DNA of 64,000 nt from Eubacterium ramulus ATCC 29099 (GCF_000469345.1 NZ_KI271153.1:42642-106641), one strand, 5' to 3'; shown: positions 38,572 through 47,261, numbered from the stretch's first letter. Translations and numbers: made by a program. The notes: generated by a model from the letters alone, not told the origin.

Positions 38572-40899
38572 TTATTTAATATAGAGCGCACGGATGGAAT
38601 TTAATACACAGATCATGGCTACACCGGTATCTGCGAATACAGCCATCCACATATTTGCATGTCCGGTCAGTCCGAGGATCATAACAGCAATTTTGATGAC
38701 AAGTGCAAATACAACGTTCTGAATTGCAATACGGTTCGTTGCTTTTGAAATGTTGATAGACTGCGGAATGGCCTCTGTGGAAGATGTCATAAATACGACA
38801 TCAGCCGCTTCAATGGCAGCATCTGCACCGGTTCCCATGGCAGCACCGACATCTGCACCGGCCAGTACAGGAGCGTCATTGATACCATCACCGACAAACA
38901 TGACAGCACCATATTTATTGCGTATTTTTCCAAGCTCATTTAATTTGCCTTCCGGGAGCAGTTTCGCATGTACTTCGTCAATGCCGGTAGCAGCAGCGAC
39001 TGCGTCAGCTCCGGACTGAGAATCCCCGGTGAGCATAACGGAATGCAGGCCAAGTGCTTTTAATTTCCGGATAGCAGATACAGCATCGGATTTAATCGTA
39101 TCAGAGATAACCATATATCCGGCAAACGTACCGTTTACTGCAAGGAATACCTCGGAACCATAAGAATCAGCTGTCAGTTCCGGCATGATAATGTGATACT
39201 TATCCATCAATTTATGGTTTCCGCATAAAACGGAACCATAAGAAGTTTCTGCGATAATACCGTGTCCGGCGATTTCGGAGAGTTTTTCCGGCTCTGCAAA
39301 GTGCAGTCCCTTTTCTCTTGCCGCTGCGACGATGCTGACAGCAATCGGGTGTGTGGAATACTGTTCACATCCGGCACAGAGTGCAAGCAGTTCGTCTTCT
39401 GAAAGGGAACCGGAAGATACAGTTTTCTGAAGTTTAAAGTTACCTTCTGTGATTGTTCCGGTTTTATCCATGACAACAGCACCAAGTTTGCTTAAAGATT
39501 CCATGGACAGTCCGCCTTTGAACAGGATACCTTTTTTGGAACCGGCACCAATACCTGAGAAGAATGCCAGCGGCACGCTTAATACAAGGGCACAAGGGCA
39601 ACTCATTACCAAAAAGGAAATGGCTGTGTAGATCCAGTAATTCCAGTTTCCGCTCACAACAGATGGAAGAATAGCAATGATGACGGCTGCGATTACGACG
39701 CAAGGGGTATATACCTTTGCAAATCTTGTGATAAAACGATCAATCTTCGGTTTACTTGCGGCAGCGTTTTCCATGGATTCCAGAATACGGGAAACCATAG
39801 ATTCGGATAACGGCTTTTCCACACGCATTTTTAACTGGCCGGAGGTGTTGACACAGCCGGATGTGATGGAATCACCCACAGATACACTTACCGGAACCGG
39901 TTCACCGGTGATCGGAGAAGTATCCAGCCGGCTTTCACCTTCAATAATCACACCGTCCAGTGGAACTCTGTCACCTGGGCGGATCAACAGGATATCATCT
40001 ACGTTTGCATCTTCTGCCGGAATGACAGTAATATTCTGATTAGATACGAGATTTACAACTTCCGGTCGCATATCGACGGCATCTATGATCTGACCACGGC
40101 TGCGTTCCACTGCTTTATCCTCGAAAAATTCACCGATGCGGTAGAAAAGCATAACACCGACAGCTTCCGGAAAATCGCGGATTGCAAACGCGGCAAGAGT
40201 AGCCACACTCATCAGGAAATTTTCGTCAAATACCTGTCCGTGGGAGATGTTTTTGAATGCTTTTACCAGGATTTCTCCACCCAGAATGATATAAGCAATC
40301 GCAAAAATAATAAAAGAAGCAAGTGCATTATCAATGGTGTGGTTTAAAATGATACCGATGGCAAAAAGTACGGCACCACTGATGATGCAGGCCAGTTCTT
40401 TCTTATCGTCGCCTTCTTCTTCGTGAAAATGACCTTCCGTCTGTTTCTGTTTTTTCTCTTTTTCCAGCGTATCTCTTGGAATAACTTTTACTTCTGACTC
40501 GATGGAAGCACAGATTTTCTGAACTTCCGGGAGGTATTTGTCCGGATCAGCGGCGGAGAGGCGCAGTTGTTTTGTAGTATAAGTAATAGTGGCAGCAGTA
40601 ACACCGGGAAGTTCATTGATCTTATCTTCCATTTTGGCTGCACAATGAGCACAGCCAAGGTTCTGTAAAATATAAACTTTACTGTTCCCACTGTGGACAC
40701 GTTCTACATGATGTTCATGCTCATGATGGTGATGCTCGTGTCCGCAGCCACAGTCATCGTCATGGTGTTTATGATCGTGATGGTGATGCTCATGTCCGCA
40801 GCCACAGTCATCGTCATGGTCATGAGCACAGCAATCGCAGGTGCAGGCCTCTTCTTCGTGCTGATGTTCCAATTTATGTTCGTCTTCCAATTTATGCAT
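38572..40899 (-). CDS. Zinc/cadmium-type P1B ATPase
   Basis: A 775-aa heavy-metal efflux ATPase. Residues 1-60 are rich in His, Cys and Asp (DCGCGHEHHHH twice). An HMA domain follows (~68-130, LGCAHCAAKME). Six or more membrane helices surround the SCPCAL metal site. The phosphorylated Asp lies in MDKTGTITEG, and TGDSQSGADAVA and GDGINDAPVLAGAD complete the ATPase core. Type and context with a zinc-type ArsR point to Zn/Cd export. A repressor-like palindrome lies at its promoter. Confidence 0.94.
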   Translation of the reverse strand: MHKLEDEHKLEHQHEEEACTCDCCAHDHDDDCGCGHEHHHHDHKHHDDDCGCGHEHHHHEHEHHVERVHSGNSKVYILQNLGCAHCAAKMEDKINELPGVTAATITYTTKQLRLSAADPDKYLPEVQKICASIESEVKVIPRDTLEKEKKQKQTEGHFHEEEGDDKKELACIISGAVLFAIGIILNHTIDNALASFIIFAIAYIILGGEILVKAFKNISHGQVFDENFLMSVATLAAFAIRDFPEAVGVMLFYRIGEFFEDKAVERSRGQIIDAVDMRPEVVNLVSNQNITVIPAEDANVDDILLIRPGDRVPLDGVIIEGESRLDTSPITGEPVPVSVSVGDSITSGCVNTSGQLKMRVEKPLSESMVSRILESMENAAASKPKIDRFITRFAKVYTPCVVIAAVIIAILPSVVSGNWNYWIYTAISFLVMSCPCALVLSVPLAFFSGIGAGSKKGILFKGGLSMESLSKLGAVVMDKTGTITEGNFKLQKTVSSGSLSEDELLALCAGCEQYSTHPIAVSIVAAAREKGLHFAEPEKLSEIAGHGIIAETSYGSVLCGNHKLMDKYHIIMPELTADSYGSEVFLAVNGTFAGYMVISDTIKSDAVSAIRKLKALGLHSVMLTGDSQSGADAVAAATGIDEVHAKLLPEGKLNELGKIRNKYGAVMFVGDGINDAPVLAGADVGAAMGTGADAAIEAADVVFMTSSTEAIPQSINISKATNRIAIQNVVFALVIKIAVMILGLTGHANMWMAVFADTGVAMICVLNSIRALYIK
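40725..40828 (-). repeat. 54-bp tandem repeat coding His-rich tract
   Basis: Two adjacent units with a 54-bp (18-residue) period begin at 40725 and 40779. Their first 42 bases differ at one position. Each codes a DDDCGCGHEHHHH segment of the ATPase N-terminus. Repeat number could vary between strains. Confidence 0.75.
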
Positions 40900-40936
40900 A
40901 GGGAAATCCTCCTGTCTATATTGATGAATATATGAT

Positions 40937-40982
40937 TAATTATTCATATGAATATTAAAACATATGAACGTCTACTTGTCAA
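40937..40982 (-). promoter_or_regulatory. ATPase promoter with ArsR-type operator
   Basis: On the minus strand TTGACA (40982-40977) and TTTAAT (40959-40954) are spaced by 17 nt. The palindrome TATTCATATGAATA sits just downstream of the -10 and a further half site GTTCATATG lies in the spacer (40969-40961). This looks like the TGAA...TTCA operators of SmtB/CzrA regulators, so metal-controlled repression by the neighbouring ArsR protein is likely. Confidence 0.65.
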
Positions 40983-41149
40983 CAGTATATTTTATTTATA
41001 CAACGAAAAAATTGCAATCTGCGTCTTACTGTGATAGCATATTATATATAAACACGAAATGAAATTTATAGACAATAGTCGACAAAAAATAAGATTTCCT
41101 GTGTTTATAATACATTTGTTCGCAAAATATAAATCACTAGGAGGTAAAT

Positions 41150-41938
41150 ATGAGTAAGCTGAATGTCGGAATTGCAGATGATAATGAATTAATGGTACAT
41201 CTGTTGTCAGATATTGTGGCACGAGATGAAGAATTACAGGTGGTAGGAACCGCATGTAATGGTGAGGAAGCGTACAAAATGATAAAAACAAAGGAGCCGG
41301 ATGTCGTTCTATTAGATATTGTGATGCCAAAATTAGATGGCTTAGGTGTGATCGACAAAGTTAAAAAAGATAAAACGTTAAAGAAATTTCCGACATTTAT
41401 CATGATCAGTGCAATCGGTCAGGAGCGTGTGACGGAGGATGCCTTCAAACTTGGCGCGGACTATTACATAATGAAGCCTTTTGACAGAGATATGATCGTA
41501 AATCGGATAAAAATGGTCCGACATCATGAAAATAGAAAGTCTTTTCATATGCGTCGGATTAATCCGGGAGAAAATCCGGAGCAATTGCAGAAAAGTCTGG
41601 AAAGTCGTGTCACGGATATCATCCACGAAATCGGTGTACCGGCACATATCAAAGGATATCAATATTTGAGGGATGCGATTATTATGTCTGTAAATGATAT
41701 AGAAATGTTAAATTCAATTACGAAAATTCTGTACCCTACGATTGCCAAAAAGTATCAGACAACGGCAAGCCGTGTGGAGCGTGCCATCAGACATGCGATT
41801 GAAGTGTCATGGAACCGTGGAAAAATGGATACCATTGATGCTTTATTCGGTTATACCATCAATAATGGCAAGGGTAAACCTACTAATTCAGAGTTTATCG
41901 CACTGATAGCAGACAAAATCCGCCTGGAAAATAGTTAA
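41150..41938 (+). CDS. spo0A: Sporulation master regulator Spo0A
   Basis: A 262-aa response regulator. Receiver domain residues Asp10, Asp11, phospho-acceptor Asp56, Ser87 and Lys109 are all present. After a linker the Spo0A-specific DNA-binding domain starts near residue 150 ([24 protein letters not shown]) and includes [20 protein letters not shown]. It controls entry into sporulation. AGGAGG stands before the ATG. A TATAAT at 41106 and a 0A-box-like TGTCGAC (minus strand, 41085-41079) lie upstream, hinting at self-control. It is separated from spoIVB by 8.2 kb of other genes. Confidence 0.96.
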   Translation: MSKLNVGIADDNELMVHLLSDIVARDEELQVVGTACNGEEAYKMIKTKEPDVVLLDIVMPKLDGLGVIDKVKKDKTLKKFPTFIMISAIGQERVTEDAFKLGADYYIMKPFDRDMIVNRIKMVRHHENRKSFHMRRINPGENPEQLQKSLESRVTDIIHEIGVPAHIKGYQYLRDAIIMSVNDIEMLNSITKILYPTIAKKYQTTASRVERAIRHAIEVSWNRGKMDTIDALFGYTINNGKGKPTNSEFIALIADKIRLENS

Positions 41939-41982
41939 CGTTAAAAGAGATGAAAAGCAGGAAAAGAAACTGAGAAAAGCAG

Positions 41983-42011
41983 TTGGTGAGGCTCGGCAAA
42001 TGTGCTATAAT
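41983..42011 (+). promoter_or_regulatory. Promoter before glgA
   Basis: TTGGTG (41983-41988) and TATAAT (42006-42011) with 17-nt spacing and TG before the -10. It starts a ~40-nt leader. Confidence 0.55.
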
Positions 42012-42054
42012 ATTTTACAAATATACTACCTACAATAAGGATTGGGGGAACAGG

Positions 42055-43737
42055 ATGAAAAAAATATTATTTGCATCATCGGAAGCAGTACCGTTTATTA
42101 AAACAGGTGGACTGGCCGATGTCGTTGGTTCTTTGCCGAAATATTTTCCAAAGAATGAATATGATGTACGTGTTGTGGTTCCGAAGTACATGTGCATGGA
42201 CCGTAAATACACAGAAGAGATGAAACTTGTGACTGAATGTCAGGTGCAGTTAAACTGGCGTACCCAGTATGCAGGTGTTTATGAACGGAAAGAAGATGGT
42301 GTCACATTTTATTTCATTGACAATGAGTATTATTTTGCGGGACCGGCACCTTATGGACAGATTTATCAGGATGCGGAGAAATTTGCTTATTTTTCCAAAG
42401 CTGTCCTGACTATTTTGCCGGAAATCGGATTCCAGCCGGATATTATTCATTGTCATGATTGGCAGACAGGTCTGATTCCGGTATTTCTGGAAGCTCAGTT
42501 CCGGCAGAATGAGTTCTATCGCTATATGCGTACGGTATACACTATTCATAATATGAAATTCCAGGGACGCTGGTATGTGGATGCAATTCGAGATGTGACC
42601 GGATTGGACAGTTCCTATTTTACGATAGACAAGCTGGAAAGCTATGGAAATGCGAATCTTCTGAAAGGCGGTATCGTATATGCGGACCATATCACGACCG
42701 TCAGTGAGACATACGCGAAAGAGATTCAGTCCACCGAAGGTGGCGAAGGGCTGGATGGTCTGATGCGTGCAAAATCGTTTGCACTGTCCGGAATTGTCAA
42801 TGGTCTGGATTATAATGTGTTTGATCCGAAGAAAGATCCGGCCATTGCAAAAAAACTGACGGGTGATGTTTCCTCTTATAAAAAAGCAAATAAGCAGGCA
42901 TTACAGAAGGAGACTGGCCTAGAAGAAGATACGGATAAGTTCCTGCTTGGAATGGTATCCCGTCTGACCGATCAGAAAGGATTTGATCTTGTAGATTATA
43001 TGATGGATGAAATCCTTGGCGATGAGCGGATTCAGATTGTAGTTCTTGGGACAGGAGAAAAGCGTTATGAAGATATGTTCCGATATTTTGCACAGAAATA
43101 TCCGGGGCGTGTGTCTGCGAATATCTGTTATTCTGAGGAGTTTGCACACCGTATCTATGCAGGCTGTGATGCATTTCTGATGCCGTCCTTGTTTGAACCA
43201 TGCGGACTGAGTCAGCTGATGAGTATGCGTTACGGAACTGTACCGATGGTTCGTGAAACCGGTGGCCTGAAGGATACGGTAGAAGCATATAATGAGTTTG
43301 AACATACCGGAACAGGATTCAGTTTTCATAATTATAATGCACATGAGATGCTTTATATGATTCGTTACGCTTGCAAGATTTATTTTGGCTATCCGGAAGA
43401 ATGGGAAGGTATCATTCACCGAGGCATGGCGATGGATTATTCCTGGGCGGCATCTGCCAGCAAATATGCAGAGATCTACGAAGGACTCTATGCACGCAGT
43501 GAAAAAGAACATGCACAGGAGCTGGAATGGCAAAAAGAACTGGAAGAGCGGGAACAGAAACGTCTGGAAGCAGAATTGAGGGTCAAATTGATGCTGGAAG
43601 CGGAAGCTGCCGAAAGAGAAGCGGAACTTCAAAGAATGGAAGCTGCGGCAAAAGAAGCAGAGGCAAAGAAGAAAGAAACGGTCAAGCCAAAGGCAAAGCC
43701 AGCTGCAAAAACAAAGACAAATAATAAAAAGAAATAA
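42055..43737 (+). CDS. glgA: Glycogen synthase with charged C-terminal extension
   Basis: A 560-aa GT5 ADP-glucose starch/glycogen synthase. KTGGLADVVGSLPK at residues 16-29 binds ADP-glucose, HCHDWQTGLIP and the C-terminal nucleotide fold with EPCGLSQLMSMRYGT and RETGGLKDTV follow. The catalytic part ends near residue 480. About 80 extra residues form a Glu/Lys/Ala coiled coil and a basic Lys/Pro/Ala tail, not usual for GlgA. The ATG follows GGGGGAACAGG; a start at 41983 falls in the promoter. No other glg gene is nearby. Confidence 0.94.
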   Translation: MKKILFASSEAVPFIKTGGLADVVGSLPKYFPKNEYDVRVVVPKYMCMDRKYTEEMKLVTECQVQLNWRTQYAGVYERKEDGVTFYFIDNEYYFAGPAPYGQIYQDAEKFAYFSKAVLTILPEIGFQPDIIHCHDWQTGLIPVFLEAQFRQNEFYRYMRTVYTIHNMKFQGRWYVDAIRDVTGLDSSYFTIDKLESYGNANLLKGGIVYADHITTVSETYAKEIQSTEGGEGLDGLMRAKSFALSGIVNGLDYNVFDPKKDPAIAKKLTGDVSSYKKANKQALQKETGLEEDTDKFLLGMVSRLTDQKGFDLVDYMMDEILGDERIQIVVLGTGEKRYEDMFRYFAQKYPGRVSANICYSEEFAHRIYAGCDAFLMPSLFEPCGLSQLMSMRYGTVPMVRETGGLKDTVEAYNEFEHTGTGFSFHNYNAHEMLYMIRYACKIYFGYPEEWEGIIHRGMAMDYSWAASASKYAEIYEGLYARSEKEHAQELEWQKELEEREQKRLEAELRVKLMLEAEAAEREAELQRMEAAAKEAEAKKKETVKPKAKPAAKTKTNNKKK

Positions 43738-43739
43738 TG

Positions 43740-43778
43740 CTTCCCCTGATGGCTGCAGTATGAATCATCAGGGGAAGT
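43740..43778 (+). terminator. Terminator after glgA
   Basis: CTTCCCCTGATG (43740-43751) pairs exactly with CATCAGGGGAAG (43767-43778). A second hairpin (GGTCAGC / GCTGACC within GTGATTC / GAATCAC) follows at 43791-43834, before the convergent DUF5688 gene. Confidence 0.75.
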
Positions 43779-43875
43779 GTAACGTGCAGTGATTCTGAGG
43801 AGAATAGGTCAGCTTATGCTGACCGGAATCACGCATCAAGTCTCACGTGCGTTCAACGTGAATTCATATATATTG

Positions 43876-44775
43876 TTACATCGTGATTTCATTTTCTTTG
43901 CGTGAATAATAATAGGCGTGCGTAGATAAAATTTCATCATCCTGAAGCTGTGTGTCATTGACCTCCTGAACCATTTCAGAAAGCTCCTGATAATCACTAT
44001 TCTCCAGTGTTGGCACAAGGATTACTTCATGGATACTGCTTGGAAGAATATAGAAATCTGTCTGTGCTTCCGCGGCATAATGCTGCAGAAGATTTGGGTA
44101 GATGATACAGGCTGCACCGAAAAGATTACTTTCATTGGTGAGGACGAACATCGGGTATGGTACCTCACAGCAGCAGTCATCAGATACATGCTGGCTTTTA
44201 TCGGTGAGTTCATGCAAAACATCATTCATGTCATAGAGTTTTTCCGGAAGAATCTGCTGCGTATTTTTTTTCGCAATCTCGAAGAGATCGTCGGTCTGCA
44301 TATTCCAGTTTTTTAAATGGGAATGATGAATCAGTATCGTAGCTGACCCTTGTGTAATATCCATGCTGATCAGGCAGTAGAAGACGATGGCAAGATCCAG
44401 AAATCGAATATGCGGAACATCTTTGAGGAGTATTTTGTTACGTTCGTAGTGAATCAGCTTCAGGGCGATTTTGTCTCTGATGTTGGAAAAGTCTGTGAAA
44501 AAAGAGGAATCAATATTTCCGGATGGCCTGTGATTCTGATAATCCCTTAATAATGATTGGTACACATCTTGAAAGGCTACGCCGTGTTTATAGGAATCGT
44601 AATAGTAGTTCAGATACAGTGTTGGTGATATATTACAGTCATTTTCCATGATAGAAAGTCCGTCCAGAACAATGCCATTATTTTTTGTAACCTGTTGAAT
44701 GGAAATATGTTTGGGGTCTGGGATATCACGCTCTAAGCGTTCCATGATAACTGTTTGAAATGTAGAATAGTTCAT
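43876..44775 (-). CDS. DUF5688 family protein
   Basis: A 299-aa soluble protein. It resembles the DUF5688 family, which is common in Lachnospiraceae, from the YYDSYKHG...F segment near residue 57, the LDLAIVFYCL stretch and the VLTNESNLFGAACI motif near residue 213. Function is unknown. It stands alone on the minus strand with its own upstream gap. Confidence in the family name is moderate; confidence in the gene is high. Confidence 0.8.
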   Translation of the reverse strand: MNYSTFQTVIMERLERDIPDPKHISIQQVTKNNGIVLDGLSIMENDCNISPTLYLNYYYDSYKHGVAFQDVYQSLLRDYQNHRPSGNIDSSFFTDFSNIRDKIALKLIHYERNKILLKDVPHIRFLDLAIVFYCLISMDITQGSATILIHHSHLKNWNMQTDDLFEIAKKNTQQILPEKLYDMNDVLHELTDKSQHVSDDCCCEVPYPMFVLTNESNLFGAACIIYPNLLQHYAAEAQTDFYILPSSIHEVILVPTLENSDYQELSEMVQEVNDTQLQDDEILSTHAYYYSRKENEITM

Positions 44776-44929
44776 GATTGATTTGTATAAAGATAAGACG
44801 AATATAGTAGTTTTTACTTGGATAACATATCACAGTTTAGGAAGAATAGCAAGTGTAATCTGAAAAATATTCTAAATATGAACACCATTTGAACACAGGT
44901 CGCAAAGCGGCTGCGTTCATGAGCAAGTA

Positions 44930-44959
44930 GCGAAAGCGGATTGTGAATGTCCGCTTTAC
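44930..44959. repeat. 30-nt hairpin repeat, second copy
   Basis: Differs from 7091-7120 at one of 30 positions, in the loop. Stem AAAGCGGA (44933-44940) / TCCGCTTT (44950-44957). The T-poor flank argues against a terminator. Confidence 0.65.
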
Positions 44960-45042
44960 AAGTATTTGGCATGGAACTGTAATAAAATTTGTTTCACAAC
45001 TGAAATTTTGTACAGATTTGTGAAAAAAATGAAAAAAAGGTC

Positions 45043-45071
45043 TTGCAACAAAGGGAAAAATCTAATATAAT
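45043..45071 (+). promoter_or_regulatory. Promoter of tRNA-Thr
   Basis: TTGCAA (45043-45048), 17-nt spacer, perfect TATAAT (45066-45071), 12 nt before the tRNA. Confidence 0.75.
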
Positions 45072-45082
45072 ATCTCATGCGT

Positions 45083-45155
45083 GCTTCGATGGCTCAGTTG
45101 GTAGAGCGACGCACTCGTAATGCGTAGGTCGAGGGTTCGAGTCCCTTTCGAAGCT
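45083..45155 (+). tRNA. tRNA-Thr (anticodon CGT)
   Basis: Cloverleaf with acceptor GCTTCGA / TCGAAGC, D arm CTCAGTTGGTAGAG, anticodon stem ACGCA / TGCGT with loop CTCGTAA (anticodon CGT, reading ACG) and T arm GAGGG-TTCGAGT-CCCTT. CCA is not encoded. Promoter and terminator are both present, so it is a single-gene unit. Confidence 0.96.
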
Positions 45156-45168
45156 TGTGATCAGAAAG

Positions 45169-45192
45169 TCCCGGTTTTTACCGGGATTTTTT
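45169..45192 (+). terminator. Terminator after tRNA-Thr
   Basis: TCCCGG (45169-45174) / CCGGGA (45181-45186) followed by six T. Confidence 0.92.
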
Positions 45193-45348
45193 GTTTGTAA
45201 AAAATCATCTTGCAGGAGGCATATTTTTTCTATATACTGATTACATCGTCAAAAGGGCGAAGCATTTGTCGTACAAGGGCGGATGAAGCACTTTTGGGAC
45301 GTCACGATTATTGAAAGAAAGATTGTCAGATGGAGGTAATAGAGAAAA

Positions 45349-45792
45349 ATGGCAGTAAAAATCAATGGGATCAATCACTGTGCAATCAGTGTTGCGGATA
45401 TTGAAGAAACGATTAAATGGTATCACGATGTGTTTGGATTTACCGTGGTTAACCGTTCGGAAATTCCAGGAGCAGGCATCAAAGTGGCACATCTGCAAGG
45501 AGTAGGTTTTTTGTTGGAAGTATTTGAAGCACCAGGAGCGAATGCCTTGCCGGAAGATCGCAGAGTACCGAATCGGGATCTGATGACACATGGAAACAAG
45601 CATATGTCCTTTGGCGTACCGGATGGAAAAAAAGCGAAAGCTGAGCTGGAGGCAATGGGTGTCGAAATCGCGATGGTTGCGGAAGTAGATGATACGTATG
45701 GTGTTTTTATCCGGGATAACACAGGAAATCTGATTGAGATTTTTGAAGAGTCTGGTGACGTGGTGTTCAATCAGCACAAAGATCAGGCATAA
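45349..45792 (+). CDS. VOC family protein (glyoxalase/epimerase-like)
   Basis: A 147-aa vicinal-oxygen-chelate protein with two beta-alpha-beta-beta-beta repeats. Metal-ligand positions can be seen: His9 in INHCAISV, Glu near residue 63 (VGFLLEVFEAPG), His85 in KHMSFGV and a late Glu in NLIEIFEE. The family includes lactoylglutathione lyase, methylmalonyl-CoA epimerase and dioxygenases. The lack of a pathway context leaves the reaction open. A GGAGG site precedes the ATG. Confidence 0.85.
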   Translation: MAVKINGINHCAISVADIEETIKWYHDVFGFTVVNRSEIPGAGIKVAHLQGVGFLLEVFEAPGANALPEDRRVPNRDLMTHGNKHMSFGVPDGKKAKAELEAMGVEIAMVAEVDDTYGVFIRDNTGNLIEIFEESGDVVFNQHKDQA

Positions 45793-45822
45793 GATAATTC
45801 AGAGAAAGGAAAGTAATGATAT

Positions 45823-46266
45823 ATGGGGGCAAAGATTCGAAAAATGATTGACCATGCCAGTGAATTGCTGGAGCTTGTGGTCAATGTCATTATTATAATT
45901 GCTGTGGTTGTAGCAATTTTGTCGTTATGGAAACCGTTTTTGGCATTTGTACAGAACCGGGAATCGGCACATGCATTTCTGGATTTCCTTGGGTATGTAT
46001 TAAACGTTCTGATCGGCATTGAGTTTTTCAAAATGCTTTGTAAACCGGATGTGGACACGATCCTGGAAGTCGTAATGTTTGTAATCGTCCGTCATATGGT
46101 GGTGCTGGATACCAGTGCGGTGGAAAATCTGTTGACGATCATTGGTATGGCAATTATATTTGCAATTAAAAAATTCCTGAAAACACCAAGGGAAGAAGAA
46201 AAGGAAATACCGGAAAGTAAAGTCAGAGAAAAACTGGACGTTATCACAAAAGGGAAAGTAGAATAG
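45823..46266 (+). CDS. PsiE-like small membrane protein
   Basis: A 147-aa protein with four membrane segments (about residues 15-40, 57-72, 82-98, 106-120) and a charged C-terminal tail. Spacing and the short VRHMVV segment recall PsiE-family phosphate-starvation proteins of unknown role. It lies 30 nt after the VOC gene and probably shares its transcript. Family assignment is tentative. Confidence 0.65.
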   Translation: MGAKIRKMIDHASELLELVVNVIIIIAVVVAILSLWKPFLAFVQNRESAHAFLDFLGYVLNVLIGIEFFKMLCKPDVDTILEVVMFVIVRHMVVLDTSAVENLLTIIGMAIIFAIKKFLKTPREEEKEIPESKVREKLDVITKGKVE

Positions 46267-46283
46267 AATAAAAAACAGTATGT

Positions 46284-46327
46284 AAAAAGACGGAGCATAT
46301 GAAGGATGAATATGTTCCGTCTTTTTT
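46284..46327. terminator. Bidirectional terminator between PsiE-like and XRE genes
   Basis: AAAAAGACGGA (46284-46294) pairs exactly with TCCGTCTTTTT (46316-46326), flanked by A and T runs. Confidence 0.9.
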
Positions 46328-46354
46328 GTTTTGAAATAGTTTTTTATGCTGAGG

Positions 46355-46591
46355 CTATTTGAAAAAATCTTCTATGGGTGTTGCAAGCACCTGAGACAGA
46401 CCGTACAATTCAATATCCGTAACTGTCCGACTGCCGTCTTCAATTCTGGAAATGGAACCGCGACAGATATAGATGGCCAGTGTTTCCAGTTTATCAGAGA
46501 GCTGCTGCTGGCTCATATGCTTCTTTTTTCGTAAAATTTTCACTTTATTTCCAATCAGATTTTTGTTATCAGTATCAATAATCCGTGCCAT
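46355..46591 (-). CDS. XRE-family transcriptional regulator
   Basis: A 78-aa protein that is little more than a Cro/C1-type helix-turn-helix: IGNKVKILRKKKHMSQQQLSDKL, then the recognition region YICRGSISRIEDGSRTVTDIELYGLSQVL. The start at 46591 has AGGAGG on the minus strand; an 18-codon upstream extension is rejected. Two identical-type dyads lie just upstream (46604-46672), so it probably represses itself and perhaps the divergent HTH gene. It marks the left edge of the RtcB/MoxR accessory region. Confidence 0.88.
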   Translation of the reverse strand: MARIIDTDNKNLIGNKVKILRKKKHMSQQQLSDKLETLAIYICRGSISRIEDGSRTVTDIELYGLSQVLATPIEDFFK

Positions 46592-46603
46592 ACAAAGACC
46601 TCC

Positions 46604-46672
46604 TGTCTTGAAATAGGACATAATAAATGGTATACTAAGAATCACAAAAAACTGTCTTATTACAGGACATAA
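46604..46672. promoter_or_regulatory. Two TGTCTT-N6-GGACATAA operators upstream of XRE
   Basis: TGTCTT-N6-GGACATAA occurs at 46604-46623 and again at 46653-46672, 49 bp apart, with different N6. Each has a TGTC...GACA dyad. They flank a minus-strand promoter candidate (AAGACA 46658-46653, TATACC 46634-46629). Confidence 0.65.
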
Positions 46673-46684
46673 TATGGAATTAAA

Positions 46685-46759
46685 TGACAGATGGTGTCTT
46701 TGAATAATTAAAAAAATATTGTGTCGATGACAGTATATGTCCGTCTGTAATTATATAAT
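46685..46759 (+). promoter_or_regulatory. TGACA-N5-TGTCY sites and promoter of the half-WYL regulator
   Basis: Two dyads, TGACA-GATGG-TGTCT (46685-46699) and TGACA-GTATA-TGTCC (46728-46742), precede the -10 TATAAT at 46754-46759. The second begins 26 nt before the -10, and no good -35 is present, which suggests an activated promoter. The same layout is found at 53729-53760. Confidence 0.6.
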
Positions 46760-46787
46760 CAAGAAAAAACAGGAAAAGGAGTAAAAA

Positions 46788-47261
46788 ATGGGAAGAGATT
46801 CAGAAGATAAAGCAGGACGTATTCTGTCGATATATACGAGATTGAAACAAGGAAAAGTGATTTATAAGCAGGAAGAGAGTATCCGTTACGGGGTAGCTGC
46901 CAGAACGATCCAGAGGGACATTACAGATATGCAGTGCTTTTTGCAGGAGCAGTCATCATTGTTCGGCGAAATACAGGAAATTGTTTATGACAAAACTGCT
47001 GGCGGATACATTTTACAGACTAGAAAAAGCAATAAGCTGGACGAAAAAGATCTGCTGACAGTTGCAAGGGCTTTAATGGAGAGCCATGCAACGACAAAGA
47101 GGGAGTGGTATCAGATTGTGCATAAATTGATATATTTATGCGGATCTGATGAAAATCTAATATGGGAAAAGATAATTGCAAAAGGTACTGATACATGGTT
47201 AAGAGAAGGGGGTGAAGGATATGTCAATGAAAACGGTAATGAAACGATGTCCGAAGTGTAA
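46788..47261 (+). CDS. HTH regulator related to WYL proteins, lacking the WYL domain
   Basis: A 157-aa protein that parallels the first half of the 335-aa WYL regulator at 48418: an HTH domain (RILSIYTRLKQGKVIYKQEESIRYGVAARTIQRDITDM), the EIVYDKTAGGYIL strand pair and the LLTVARALMESHATTKRE helix. It stops where the WYL ligand-binding domain would begin. AAAAGGAGT precedes the ATG. It may be a domain-loss paralogue that still binds DNA. Its 3' end overlaps a zinc-ribbon miniprotein gene. Confidence 0.8.
   Translation: MGRDSEDKAGRILSIYTRLKQGKVIYKQEESIRYGVAARTIQRDITDMQCFLQEQSSLFGEIQEIVYDKTAGGYILQTRKSNKLDEKDLLTVARALMESHATTKREWYQIVHKLIYLCGSDENLIWEKIIAKGTDTWLREGGEGYVNENGNETMSEV

Larger units (their letters stand above)
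44776..45082. other. 307-nt gap before tRNA-Thr
   Basis: It holds the upstream region of the DUF5688 gene, a second copy of the 30-nt repeat seen after folE (44930-44959, stem AAAGCGGA / TCCGCTTT) and the tRNA-Thr promoter. No coding frame with a ribosome site was found. Confidence 0.6.

Noticed and set aside
40693..40860. Possible CRISPR-like repeats
   Set aside because: Only two units, in frame, coding the His-rich tail of the ATPase.
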